NCBI RefSeq assembly: GCF_042683565.1
Contig: NZ_JBHUJW010000034.1
Span: 62,001-126,000 of the forward strand
Length of the DNA stretch: 64,000 bases
Source: Brevibacillus sp042683565
GTDB taxonomy: Bacteria > Bacillota > Bacilli > Brevibacillales > Brevibacillaceae
Direction: 5' to 3'
A program made the translations under genes and the position numbers. Positions 7,936-16,318 of the stretch are shown here, piece by piece. The notes beneath the pieces are model-generated. The model saw only the letters and a list, made by a program, of their open reading frames with translations. It was not told where the DNA came from and did not search any database. Within the stretch, counting starts at the first letter, position 1. The number at the start of each line of letters is the position of its first letter.

Positions 7936-9390
7936 TCAGCATGCCCCGGATTCGCTTTGCGGCACACACTCCCATCTGGGGAGAAACGACCGCTGCACGA
8001 GCGACTGGTCCAGCACCGTGCGGGCGATGACCTCGCGGAGCATGTGCGGGAGGAAAAATTCGATCTGGCTGCCCTGCAGCAAATCGGGAAACAGCCGGTT
8101 GTACATAAACATATCGACCGTTCCCACCCGGTATTTTTGCTCGGGCACCAAAGGCTTGTCATTGACCTCGATCTGCACGATGCGCGGGCTGTCTCCCGCC
8201 GTGTAGCGGATGCGCAGCCCGTCCACGGCCATCCACCCCTCTACCTTGCCGCGAAAGCCGTAGCCGCGCAGCTCCCGCTGAATGATCTGCGGCTGGATCG
8301 CCTGCTCGAGGACGCGCGTCAACTGCGCCCCGGTCAAGGTGACGGCACAGGCGTTGATCGGGTGCGGCAAGCTGTGCAGCAAATCCGCGAAGGAGACGCT
8401 GCCCCGGTTCAGATCGGCTAGAAGCAGCCCGCCGTTTGCAAGCCCGATCTCTGCCCCCGTCCAGGAGCGTATGCTGGCGGCGACGAACGAGCCGAACGGC
8501 GTCTCCTCCATCCACTCCGCCCGCAGATCGTGCTCCAGAACGGCGACAGGCCGCAGCAAAATTTGCTCTGCCGCTTTTTCCTGCTCCTGCAAAAACGCTG
8601 CCAGCTCCTCGTCCGGCCCAAAATCAGCGGTGACGAACAGCTCGGCCTCCGCCGCCTGCACCTGCCTCGCTGTCCGGTCCCAGACGAGCCGCACATGGCC
8701 GACGTGCTGGCCGAACTTCCCCGTCTGCGCGATCAGCGTGCGGCCAATGCGCGTCCCGTGCGGCAAGGCATGGTGCGTATGGGCGCCGAGAATGACGTCC
8801 AGCCCCTCCACCTGGGCCGCCAGCCTGCAATCAGACTGATAGCCCAGATGGGACAAGAGCACGAAAATGTCCGCCTGATCGCGCAGCGCAGCGATCTGCT
8901 GCGCGATCAGTTCAGCTGGTTCCAGAATGTCCCAGCCCATGCTGTTGTAAGAGTCGGCAAAGGGAATCGTCACGCCCAGCAGCGCGACCCGCAGGCCCTC
9001 CCACTCGCGGATGGCGTAGGGCACTGCCCACTGCGGCGTCGTTTGGCTCTGCGGGTCGAGAAGATTCCCGACAATTACCTGAAAAGCAGCTTCTGTGTAC
9101 AAGTCGTCGAGCTTTTCCTTCGGGAGGGTGACGCCTTCATTGTTGCCGATCGTCACGTACTCGTAGCCCGTTCGGTTCATGACGCTGACGTTCACCTTTC
9201 CCAGGCTCGCTTCGGATTTTATGTCCATCCGGTCCATATGATCCCCGATATCCACGGTCAGCACATGCTCTCCCTGCTGCTCCCACTTCCGGCGATACGT
9301 CCGGATGCAGGTGGCAATGTGCGGCATTGTGGCAAAATGGCTGTGCAGATCATTCGTATGCAGCATGTGCAAGGTACAGGTGTCTGCCAA
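7936..9390 (-). CDS. yunD: YunD-like metallophosphoesterase/5'-nucleotidase
   Basis: The N-terminal calcineurin-like metallophosphoesterase domain shows MLHTNDLHSHF, DIGDHMDRM, GNNEG and GAHTHH, the metal-binding motifs of the UshA/CpdB type. The C-terminal half is the 5'-nucleotidase substrate domain (LANGGLLLADLNRG, VDGLRIRYTAG). There is no signal peptide, so it is probably cytoplasmic, acting on nucleotides or nucleotide sugars. I chose the TTG at 9390 (484 aa) because AGGGAGGGG lies just upstream. A TTG at 9423 overlapping the end of yunE is also possible and would add 11 residues. Confidence 0.88.
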   Translation of the reverse strand: MADTCTLHMLHTNDLHSHFATMPHIATCIRTYRRKWEQQGEHVLTVDIGDHMDRMDIKSEASLGKVNVSVMNRTGYEYVTIGNNEGVTLPKEKLDDLYTEAAFQVIVGNLLDPQSQTTPQWAVPYAIREWEGLRVALLGVTIPFADSYNSMGWDILEPAELIAQQIAALRDQADIFVLLSHLGYQSDCRLAAQVEGLDVILGAHTHHALPHGTRIGRTLIAQTGKFGQHVGHVRLVWDRTARQVQAAEAELFVTADFGPDEELAAFLQEQEKAAEQILLRPVAVLEHDLRAEWMEETPFGSFVAASIRSWTGAEIGLANGGLLLADLNRGSVSFADLLHSLPHPINACAVTLTGAQLTRVLEQAIQPQIIQRELRGYGFRGKVEGWMAVDGLRIRYTAGDSPRIVQIEVNDKPLVPEQKYRVGTVDMFMYNRLFPDLLQGSQIEFFLPHMLREVIARTVLDQSLVQRSFLPRWECVPQSESGAC

Positions 9391-9415
9391 GACCTTCCCC
9401 TCCCTCTCCGCGGGC

Positions 9416-10240
9416 TTATCCAAGAATGGATTCCCCGATCATTTGCAAGGCGATGCCCAAGATCAGCACGCGCAGCACCAGCACAATCGTACGCCCCTTC
9501 ATCCTGCTGGCGACGTAGGCTCCGAGCTTTCCTCCCGCCCATGCGCCCGGCGCCAGCATGGCGGCGTACAGCCAGTCGATATTGCCGTGCCATATATTCG
9601 TGACCGAGCCGATCACGGCGGAAAAAAATATGACGAGCATGGAGGTCGCCGTGGCAATATGCGGAGGAAACCGGAACAAAATAATCATCGCGGGCACCAT
9701 CAGCACGCCGCCCCCGACGCCGAACAGGGAGGACGTCACGCCGACAAAAAAGGCGATCAGAATGGCAGTCCACCTGCTGTATCCGTAGTCGTACTCATTT
9801 CCTTCGTGATCGGTGAAATGCCGCTTGATTTGCCACTGGATGTTTCTTGGCTTGAGTCTGTCCTTGACCATCATGAGCGTAAATATGAGCAGTTGGAACA
9901 CGCCAAACAGCAGCGTGAATCCTCCTATTGGCAGTAATTTATTCACGTAGACCCCGACAATTGCCCCCGGCGCACTGCCGACAAAAAAGAGCAGGGCGCT
10001 TTGCACGTCGACCTTTTTCTGCTTCAAATAGGAAATCGACGACGACAAGGCCGTCACTGCAATGACGATGAGCGATGTCGCAGCGGCGACCTGCGGGGAC
10101 ATCGAGCCTGGCTGATAGGTGTTGACGAAGTACAGCAGCGCGGGGACGAAGAAAATCCCTCCTCCCAAACCGGCGATGCTGCCGACGACACCTGCCGCCA
10201 CCCCGATAAAGACAAACAAGACTGCTATGGCTACAAGCAT
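9416..10240 (-). CDS. yunE: YunE, TauE/SafE family anion exporter
   Basis: This 274-aa membrane protein has about eight helices and the duplicated glycine signature of the TauE/SafE family: VGSIAGLGGGIFFVPALL (about 19-36) and SSLFGVGGGVLMVPAM (about 165-180). The family exports sulfite, sulfonates or related organic anions, and the substrate here is unknown. GAAGGG precedes the ATG. It sits between yunF (20 bp upstream) and yunD, almost certainly in one operon. Its pairing with a nucleotidase is conserved in B. subtilis but unexplained. Confidence 0.88.
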   Translation of the reverse strand: MLVAIAVLFVFIGVAAGVVGSIAGLGGGIFFVPALLYFVNTYQPGSMSPQVAAATSLIVIAVTALSSSISYLKQKKVDVQSALLFFVGSAPGAIVGVYVNKLLPIGGFTLLFGVFQLLIFTLMMVKDRLKPRNIQWQIKRHFTDHEGNEYDYGYSRWTAILIAFFVGVTSSLFGVGGGVLMVPAMIILFRFPPHIATATSMLVIFFSAVIGSVTNIWHGNIDWLYAAMLAPGAWAGGKLGAYVASRMKGRTIVLVLRVLILGIALQMIGESILG

Positions 10241-10260
10241 GCAAACCCTTCTTTCTCTCG

Positions 10261-11112
10261 TCAGAACAGCTCCAGCTGGCGAGGGTTCAGACCACCGGGA
10301 TCGACGCCCAGCATGTCCGCAAATTGCTTCGCGTTGGCTGCCGCATCCCCGCCAGAGTTATTGTTGAACAAAATACAGACTTCATCCGCCTCGCTCTCGA
10401 TCTGGCGAATCCGCGGAACCCACTCGGCCAGCTCTTCCTCCGAATACCGGTACAGGTAACGGACGTCGCGCCAGTTTTGCCCTTCGCCCGGATCTCGCCA
10501 GCCTGCGTGGTTGCGGCCGTGAAACCGGACCAGCGCCAGGGCGGGATGAGCGACGCCCACGACGATCGGGACACAGCCGTCGCCTGCCTGCGGCTCGTCG
10601 CACAGGACATGCGTCGCTTCGATCTGCCGCAAAAAGTCCAGCGTCCGCTCGCAAAACCGTTCGGCAAACCAGCTGCGGTGGCGAAACTCGACAGCGAACG
10701 GATAGCGGGCGAGTGCCTGGCGGCAGGCCCGCACGTACTGGACGTTTTCGCGCGTGCAATCGAACCAGGGCGGGAATTGAAACAACAGAGCCTTGAGCTT
10801 GCCTGCTTCCACCAGCGGCTGGATGCTCTCCTCGAACTGGCGAAACAGCTCCTTCCTGTCCACGGGCGCACTCCCCCGCTGATGCCCGGTCATCGCCTGA
10901 TACGGCTTCACGATAAAACCAAAGCGATCCGGCGTCTCCCGGACCCACGCCGCGTAATTTCGCTGTGGTAAAATGGCGTAAAAGGAACTGTCCACTTCCA
11001 CGATGGGGAAGTGGCTGGCATAGACGGAGAGCTTGTCTCTCCCCTTTACCCCTGCCGTGTACAGGTCGTAATGGTCGCCCCAGCCGCATACCCCGATATG
11101 TATGTTGCTCAT
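10261..11112 (-). CDS. yunF: YunF, DUF72 family protein
   Basis: This 283-aa protein is a DUF72 TIM-barrel-like protein. Diagnostic segments are IGVCGWGDHYDLY near the N-terminus, HFPIVEVDSSFYAILP, KALLFQFPPWF, FAVEFRHRSWF and the late CILFNNNSGGDAAANA. The family has no agreed biochemical function; its conserved acidic and aromatic residues suggest an enzyme. A GGAGG site precedes the ATG at 11112. It is the first gene of the yunFEDC block and is divergent from the JAMM gene, with about 56 bp between the two starts for both promoters. Confidence 0.9.
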   Translation of the reverse strand: MSNIHIGVCGWGDHYDLYTAGVKGRDKLSVYASHFPIVEVDSSFYAILPQRNYAAWVRETPDRFGFIVKPYQAMTGHQRGSAPVDRKELFRQFEESIQPLVEAGKLKALLFQFPPWFDCTRENVQYVRACRQALARYPFAVEFRHRSWFAERFCERTLDFLRQIEATHVLCDEPQAGDGCVPIVVGVAHPALALVRFHGRNHAGWRDPGEGQNWRDVRYLYRYSEEELAEWVPRIRQIESEADEVCILFNNNSGGDAAANAKQFADMLGVDPGGLNPRQLELF

Positions 11113-11168
11113 TGTCCTGAAACCTCCAGGTCCAAGTTCTCATTCCCGTGAAGAAACGAGGCGCACCT

Positions 11169-11672
11169 ATGCATCCCGATTGGTTAGGCGAACCCTTTGC
11201 GTCTAAGAATAACAAATTATCCATAACCCGAAAAGTGCAGAAACGCCTCCTGGCCGAAGCGCAAGAGGCGTTCCCGTATGAATATTCCGCGTTGCTAACC
11301 GGACGCGGCGCGGCGATCACCAGCCACATTCCCATGACCGCCGCCGCACCAGACAAGCACGCCTTCGCCTGGGACGGCCCGGCGTTTCTGCGGGCGCTGG
11401 CGGCGATCCGCGAAGCCAATGTACAGTGGCTCGGCGTCCTGCACACCCATCCGCACTCTCCCCCGATCCCGTCCACCCGTGACGTTCGCGGATGGCATTA
11501 CCCGCAGCTTAGCTACTGGATCGTCGGTCTCGCGGACAAAGAGCCGCAGTGGAGGGCGTACCGCTGGAGCGACGGCGCCTTTGCGCAAATTCCTTACGCG
11601 GTCACCGAGGAGACGGGAGACACCAGAGCCTGCTCTGACGCAGCCTCCTCCTCATTCCCGAAAAACTCCTGA
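11169..11672 (+). CDS. JAMM/MPN-domain metalloprotease-like protein
   Basis: The JAMM zinc motif is complete: an early glutamate (PYEYSALLTG), then HTHPHSPPIPSTRD (HxHPx7Sx2D). The family comprises Zn isopeptidases; bacterial versions often process sulfur-carrier or ubiquitin-like proteins, but none is encoded nearby. I start at ATG 11169 (167 aa) because a weak GAGGCG lies upstream; a GTG at 11148 is an alternative. The last 79 bp lie antisense to the end of the aspartokinase gene, so the tail after VTEETGD is composed of sequence complementary to aspartokinase codons. Function remains inferred. Confidence 0.8.
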   Translation: MHPDWLGEPFASKNNKLSITRKVQKRLLAEAQEAFPYEYSALLTGRGAAITSHIPMTAAAPDKHAFAWDGPAFLRALAAIREANVQWLGVLHTHPHSPPIPSTRDVRGWHYPQLSYWIVGLADKEPQWRAYRWSDGAFAQIPYAVTEETGDTRACSDAASSSFPKNS

Positions 11673-13006
11673 TACAAGGCGATGACAGCCCGTTCCGCCT
11701 CTACCGCCTTGACCCCGAACATGATGCTGACCTCCGACGACCCCTGGTTGATCATCTCCAGATTGATTTTCGCCGCCGCCAGTGCGGATGCTGCCCGCGC
11801 CGTGGTGCCTACCGACTGTCTCATCCCTTCCCCTACGATCATGACCAGGGCCAGGCCGTGCGTCACCGCGACGTCGTCGACCCGCAGCTCGCGGCGAATC
11901 CGCTCGACGATCCGCTGCTCCTTTTCCGGCGTCAGATCGCGCTCCCGCAAAATGACAGAGATGTTGTCGATCCCGGATGGGCTGTGCTCGTAGGAGAGAC
12001 CTTCCTCCTCCAGCATTTGCAGCAGCTTGCGGCCGAAGCCGATCTCCCTGTTCATCAAATACTTGCTGACGTACAGGCTGCAAAACCCGCTGTCGCAGGC
12101 GATCCCGGACACCCGCTTGGTCGAATATCGCGGCTCGCTGACAATCATCGTTCCCGGCGCTGACGGGTTGTTCGTGTTTTTGATGCAGACCGGGATGTTG
12201 GCCTGATACGCCGGGATCAACGCTTCCTCATGAAATACGCTGAAACCGGAGTACGACAGCTCCCTCATCTCGCGGTACGTAATTTCCTTGATCTCCGCTG
12301 GATGGTCGATCAGATTCGGGTTGACTGCGTAGACGGAATCGACGTCCGTAAAGTTCTCGTACACGTCAGCCTTGACCGCAGCAGCCAGAATCGAGCCTGT
12401 GATGTCAGATCCCCCGCGGGAAAACGTGACGAGGTCGCCCGCCTCCGTAAACCCGAAAAATCCCGGAAAAACAGAAATGCCCGGATTTTCGCGCAGCGCA
12501 GACAGCTTCTCGTACGCTTCCGGGAGCACGTGGGCATTGCCTGCCTCATCCGTTACAAGCAGGCCGGCCTCCCCGGGATTGATGTAGTGCGCATTTTCTC
12601 CAAGGCTGCGCAAGTAGTGCGCGACGACCTTGGCGCACGTATCCTCCCCGGCTGCTTTGACCGCATCCATAAACCGCTCTGCGGACAGCTTTTTCCGGTT
12701 GGAGAGCACTTCCTCCAACTCGGCTTCGATCTGCTCCCTTGCTTCCCCAGGCAAATCCAGCTCCGCCGCGATCTCCCGAAAGCGCGCAAAAACCGCCTGT
12801 TTCTCCGCCTCAGCCGCGCCGTCCAGCAAATGCCGCTCTGCATAGGCAATGAGCAAATCCGTCACCTTCGTGTCGTCCTTGTACCGCTTTCCCGGAGCGG
12901 AGACGACGATCAGCCGCCTTTCCCGGTCCGCCCTGACAATGGAACATACTTTTTTTATTTGTGCTGCATTCGCAAGCGAAGTACCGCCGAATTTTGCAAC
13001 CTTCAT
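11594..13006 (-). CDS. thrD: Aspartate kinase, class III (ThrD/YclM-like)
   Basis: This 470-aa monofunctional aspartokinase phosphorylates L-aspartate, the first step to lysine, threonine and methionine. The N-terminus MKVAKFGGTSLANAAQ is the kinase signature, VVSAPGKRYKDDTKVTDLL is typical of the ThrD/YclM class, and TFSRGGSDITGS binds substrate. Two C-terminal ACT domains (about 310-450, including GISVILRERD-like and EMINQGSSEVSIMFGV) bind the feedback effector. The last residues extend beyond the usual 454 aa and overlap the JAMM gene on the other strand. GGAGGAG sets the start. I see no T-box or lysine riboswitch upstream. Confidence 0.92.
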   Translation of the reverse strand: MKVAKFGGTSLANAAQIKKVCSIVRADRERRLIVVSAPGKRYKDDTKVTDLLIAYAERHLLDGAAEAEKQAVFARFREIAAELDLPGEAREQIEAELEEVLSNRKKLSAERFMDAVKAAGEDTCAKVVAHYLRSLGENAHYINPGEAGLLVTDEAGNAHVLPEAYEKLSALRENPGISVFPGFFGFTEAGDLVTFSRGGSDITGSILAAAVKADVYENFTDVDSVYAVNPNLIDHPAEIKEITYREMRELSYSGFSVFHEEALIPAYQANIPVCIKNTNNPSAPGTMIVSEPRYSTKRVSGIACDSGFCSLYVSKYLMNREIGFGRKLLQMLEEEGLSYEHSPSGIDNISVILRERDLTPEKEQRIVERIRRELRVDDVAVTHGLALVMIVGEGMRQSVGTTARAASALAAAKINLEMINQGSSEVSIMFGVKAVEAERAVIALYQEFFGNEEEAASEQALVSPVSSVTA

Positions 13007-13214
13007 GATTTCTCCTCCATCTGCCTATCTCATCGTCTCATACTGTTTTCTGCAGGCTAACATTGATACCAGATTAAAGTATCCACCCAAAAAGTACAAG
13101 TGTCTTTTCAAGAAGGACGAAATAACAGAGGTACACATAATCGGTTTTCCTTCGCACATAGTAAAGAGACACGAGTACCGCCTGTATCCTTTTCGCAGCC
13201 AAGGGGGGTAACGC

Positions 13215-13979
13215 ATGAAAAAGCAGGCTTTTGCCTTTTTGATCGGCATGACGGTTTTGGCCGCAGCTCTCTCGGGCTCTGCTCATGCCCGTCAGCAGAA
13301 AGACCGCGACTACTACGAGACGCGCGGCGAAATTGTGTGGGAAGTTCCGACCGACTCCAAGGTGATCGCGTTGACCTTTGACGACGGGCCCGATCCTGCG
13401 TACACCGCGCAAATAGCCGCGCTGCTAAAGGAATATAACGCCAAAGCCACCTTCTTCATGGTCGGCTCGCGCGTCAAGCAATTTCCCGAAGTAGCGCGTC
13501 AGCTTGCAGAGGAACACCACGAGCTGGCGAACCATACGTTCAGCCATCCGGACATCCGCCGCATCTCCGATGAACGGCTGCAAGCGGAAATGGAAAAGAC
13601 GCAGGAGACCATCTACGAGAGCACCGGGATACGGCCGCAGCTGTTTCGCCCGCCGGGTGGGTATTACAGCGACGAGGTCGTCAACGTCGCCAAGCGAGCC
13701 GGTTTCCTCGTGGTCATGTGGTCGTGGCATCAGGACACGCGCGACTGGAGCGATCCAGGGGTGCAAAAAATCGTCCGCAAAGTGCTGACCAACGCCCGCA
13801 ACGGCGACATCGTCCTCTTTCACGACTACGGAGGCAACCGCAAGCAAACCGTCGAGGCGCTGCGGGAAATTTTGCCAAAGCTGCACAAACGCGGCTACCG
13901 CTTCGTGACCGTCTCCGAGCTGATGCACCAGTACGGAAAGGCGCGGAAGGTGGGCAAAGGCGACCAGAGCGGCGGCTAG
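13215..13979 (+). CDS. NodB-type polysaccharide deacetylase, exported
   Basis: This 254-aa protein begins with a signal peptide (KKQAFAFLIGMTVLAAALSG, cut near SAHA). All NodB motifs follow: TFDDGPD (catalytic Asp and metal Asp, about 55-61), NHTFSHPD (metal His pair), RPPGGY, DTRDW and VLFHDYGG. It should remove N-acetyl groups from peptidoglycan or another envelope glycan, as PdaA- and YheN-type enzymes do. AAGGGGGGT precedes the ATG. It stands alone, with a strong terminator after it. A second deacetylase at 38864 is a paralogue. Confidence 0.92.
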   Translation: MKKQAFAFLIGMTVLAAALSGSAHARQQKDRDYYETRGEIVWEVPTDSKVIALTFDDGPDPAYTAQIAALLKEYNAKATFFMVGSRVKQFPEVARQLAEEHHELANHTFSHPDIRRISDERLQAEMEKTQETIYESTGIRPQLFRPPGGYYSDEVVNVAKRAGFLVVMWSWHQDTRDWSDPGVQKIVRKVLTNARNGDIVLFHDYGGNRKQTVEALREILPKLHKRGYRFVTVSELMHQYGKARKVGKGDQSGG

Positions 13980-13988
13980 ACGGCAAAC

Positions 13989-14015
13989 AGCCCCTTCCTG
14001 CAAACGGAAGGGGCT
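13989..14015. terminator. Bidirectional terminator between convergent genes
   Basis: A 10-bp perfect stem (AGCCCCTTCC and GGAAGGGGCT, 7-nt loop) sits between the deacetylase stop at 13979 and the floT stop at 14038. T-rich flanks are modest on both sides. Confidence 0.8.
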
Positions 14016-14037
14016 TCGTCTGTTTGTATGTGCGCGA

Positions 14038-15594
14038 TCAGTTTTTGCTGTCGGCGGTCTCGGCCGTCGCCGCCACCTCTGCCGTATCTGGCAGCTTTAC
14101 GGGAGGCGCTTCCTTCGCAGCCGGTGCCCCGCCCTTTTGCATGAAGTTCGCGATCATCTGGTTCATGTCGAGACCGGACACGTCCTTCAGCATTTCAGGC
14201 AGCTGGGCCATCAGCTTGGTCACATTGCCGCTCAGGCGGTTGACGCCGTCTCCCTGACCGCCGGCGTCGACGATCGTCACCTTGTCGATCGCTTTCATCG
14301 GCTCCGCGACTTTTTCCGCCAGCTCCGGCAGCATTTTCGCGATGATGTCGAGCACCGCTGCCTGACCGAATTTTTCAAATGCTTCGGCCAGCTTCTCTTT
14401 CCCTTCGGCTTCTGCTTCCAGCTTCAGGCGTGTAACCTCTGCCTCTGCGGCGCCTCGCGCTTTCTCCGCTTCCGCAATCGCCAGACCTTCCAGCCGCTTC
14501 TGCTCGGCCAATGCTTTTGCTTCGGCTTCAATCCTGTATTTGATGGCGTCTGCTTCACGCAGCTTCTTGGCTTTTTCCGCTTCGGCCGCCTGCTCCACGG
14601 AGTAGCGGTCCGCATCCGCCTTTTTCTTGACCTCCGCGTCGTACTGCCGCTCGCGGCGAAGAATTTCCTTTTCTTCCAGCTCGATCTCCTTTTGCTTGCG
14701 AACCAGATCGATCTTCATTTCTTCCTCGGTCACCTGCTGCTTGGCTACCGCCTCCTGCAGCTTGTAGGCCTGGTCGGCGCTGGCCCTTGCCTTGTCCTGC
14801 TCCTGCTTGAAGGCCGCGACCTTCAGTTCTTTTTCCTTTTCCGCCTCGGCGATGTTCGTCTCTTTCAAAAGCTCGGCCTTGCGCGCTTCCTCCTCCGCCT
14901 GCGCCTGCCTGATGCGCGCTTCCTTGTCCGCTTCGGCCTGCGAGATTGTGGCGTCGCGCTTCACGGCTGCAATCTGGGGTATCCCGAGAGCCGCCAGATA
15001 GCCGTTTTTGTCCCTCACGTCCTTGATGGTGAAGCTGACCACGGACAGCCCCATTTTTTTCAGGTCCTTCGTCGCGACCGACTGTACCTCCTGAGCGAAG
15101 CGCTCGCGGTTTTTGTAGATCTCCTCGACCGTCATGCTGCCGAGAATGGCGCGCAGATAGCCTTCGAGCACTTCCTGCGCTTCCGCCTTCAGCGCATCGT
15201 CCGACTTGCCCATGAACTGCTCCGCCGCCGTAGCGATGTCTTCGATCGAACCGCCGACCTTGATGATCGCCACGCCGTCCGCCATAACCGGCACCCCCTG
15301 CTCGGTGTACACCTCCGGAGTAGACACATCGAGCTTGTGGGACAGCAGGCTCAGAAAATTGGCTTGCTGAAAAATGGGCAAAATAAAAGCGCCTCCGCCT
15401 CGGACAATCTTCATTTTGCGGCCGGATTCGTCACTCAAGACGTTTTTCGAGCCGAGATAGCTCCCCGTCACGATCATCGCTTCATCCGCCCCGACCGTTT
15501 TGTACCTCGCCCAAAAGGCGATCCCCAGCACGACAAATACGGCGACGACAATCAGCACTGTCGTCAGAATACCTGGCGCAATTCCTAGTGTCAT
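14038..15594 (-). CDS. floT: Flotillin FloT (YuaG)
   Basis: This 518-aa protein matches bacterial flotillin. An N-terminal hairpin membrane segment (LTTVLIVVAVFVVLGIAFWA) is followed by an SPFH/PHB domain (about 50-200) and a long charged coiled coil rich in EA repeats (about 215-420). A Gly/Gln tail ends the chain. Flotillins scaffold functional membrane microdomains and affect membrane fluidity, secretion and signalling. It lies 3 bp after yuaF with AGGAGGAAT upstream, so the two are co-transcribed. An ECF-type promoter ahead of yuaF fits the envelope-stress (SigW) control known in B. subtilis. Confidence 0.95.
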   Translation of the reverse strand: MTLGIAPGILTTVLIVVAVFVVLGIAFWARYKTVGADEAMIVTGSYLGSKNVLSDESGRKMKIVRGGGAFILPIFQQANFLSLLSHKLDVSTPEVYTEQGVPVMADGVAIIKVGGSIEDIATAAEQFMGKSDDALKAEAQEVLEGYLRAILGSMTVEEIYKNRERFAQEVQSVATKDLKKMGLSVVSFTIKDVRDKNGYLAALGIPQIAAVKRDATISQAEADKEARIRQAQAEEEARKAELLKETNIAEAEKEKELKVAAFKQEQDKARASADQAYKLQEAVAKQQVTEEEMKIDLVRKQKEIELEEKEILRRERQYDAEVKKKADADRYSVEQAAEAEKAKKLREADAIKYRIEAEAKALAEQKRLEGLAIAEAEKARGAAEAEVTRLKLEAEAEGKEKLAEAFEKFGQAAVLDIIAKMLPELAEKVAEPMKAIDKVTIVDAGGQGDGVNRLSGNVTKLMAQLPEMLKDVSGLDMNQMIANFMQKGGAPAAKEAPPVKLPDTAEVAATAETADSKN

Positions 15595-15597
15595 CCG

Positions 15598-16143
15598 CTA
15601 TTCCTCCTCTTTTTCTGTACGATCATCTGGGAAAGGAGTGACGTACAGCACATGGTCGCGCGCCTCTACCACGACGACGCGCGTGCCTTCCCGGATCACG
15701 GCTCCCTCCAGGCTCGCCGCCATGTGAAAGGTCGTACCGCTGACCATCTTCACCAGCACTTCCCCCAGTCCGTTCGCCGGAATCGTCGTGCTGACCTCAC
15801 CCAGCTTCCCGCAAAGCTGGCTCATGGCGTACCCCGTAGAGTTTTCCGCCCTGTTCATCGGCTTGATCCAGAGGAAGTAAGAAGCCATGGCGAGCGCGCT
15901 GCCAATCAGGACAGACAGCCCCAGCACCACCAGTGCCGATAAGGAAGAAAACCGGGTCAGCAGGTAGCCCGCCGCGCCAAAAGCCGTGGCGCCGCTGACG
16001 AGCAGCATCGGCTGAAACAACGGCAGGTGAACATGGCCATGCCCCGTGAAGTCTGCTCCGGTATGCCCGAAGATCAGCGCGGCCAAGGCATAAAGGACGC
16101 CGCAGACAAGGCAGACGATGTAGATGGATTCCAACGCCTCCAC
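15598..16143 (-). CDS. yuaF: YuaF, NfeD-family membrane partner of flotillin
   Basis: I start at GTG 16143 (181 aa, close to the 174 aa of B. subtilis YuaF) because AAAGGGGTG lies 8 bp upstream and the ECF promoter lies about 38 bp upstream. The longer open frame to 16308 has no good start and would cover the promoter. Three membrane helices (SIYIVCLVCGVLYALAAL, PMLLVSGATAFGAAGYLL, ALVVLGLSVLIGSALAMASY) precede a C-terminal OB-fold domain (LGEVSTTIPANGLGEV, GTRVVVVEARDHVLYV) typical of NfeD proteins. It works with FloT in membrane microdomains. Confidence 0.9.
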   Translation of the reverse strand: MEALESIYIVCLVCGVLYALAALIFGHTGADFTGHGHVHLPLFQPMLLVSGATAFGAAGYLLTRFSSLSALVVLGLSVLIGSALAMASYFLWIKPMNRAENSTGYAMSQLCGKLGEVSTTIPANGLGEVLVKMVSGTTFHMAASLEGAVIREGTRVVVVEARDHVLYVTPFPDDRTEKEEE

Positions 16144-16178
16144 ATTTGTCACCCCTTTCCAGAAATGCATCAATTTTT

Positions 16179-16206
16179 CATACGATCCAAATGGAAAAAG
16201 GTTGCG
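16179..16206 (-). promoter_or_regulatory. ECF-sigma (SigW-type) promoter of yuaF-floT
   Basis: On the minus strand GCAACCTTTTT is followed by CGTATG, with exactly 16 nt between AAC and CGT, the hallmark of extracytoplasmic-function sigma promoters. The -10 lies about 38 bp before the GTG start. The yuaF-floT operon of B. subtilis is SigW-dependent, so the same control is likely here. Confidence 0.75.
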
Positions 16207-16318
16207 CGTAAAACATTCAGACCGAAAGAAATTTCCCTGGATAAAACCATACCAAACGCTCTCGCCCGTCATCCGTGCCAAAGCCCAGACAAAATGACAG
16301 CCGGTCATATCTGCCTGC

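Noticed and set aside
13007..13214. Possible lysine riboswitch or T-box ahead of the aspartokinase
   Set aside because: No T-box sequence (TGGNACCGCG) or lysine-aptamer core is visible, and the leader is short.
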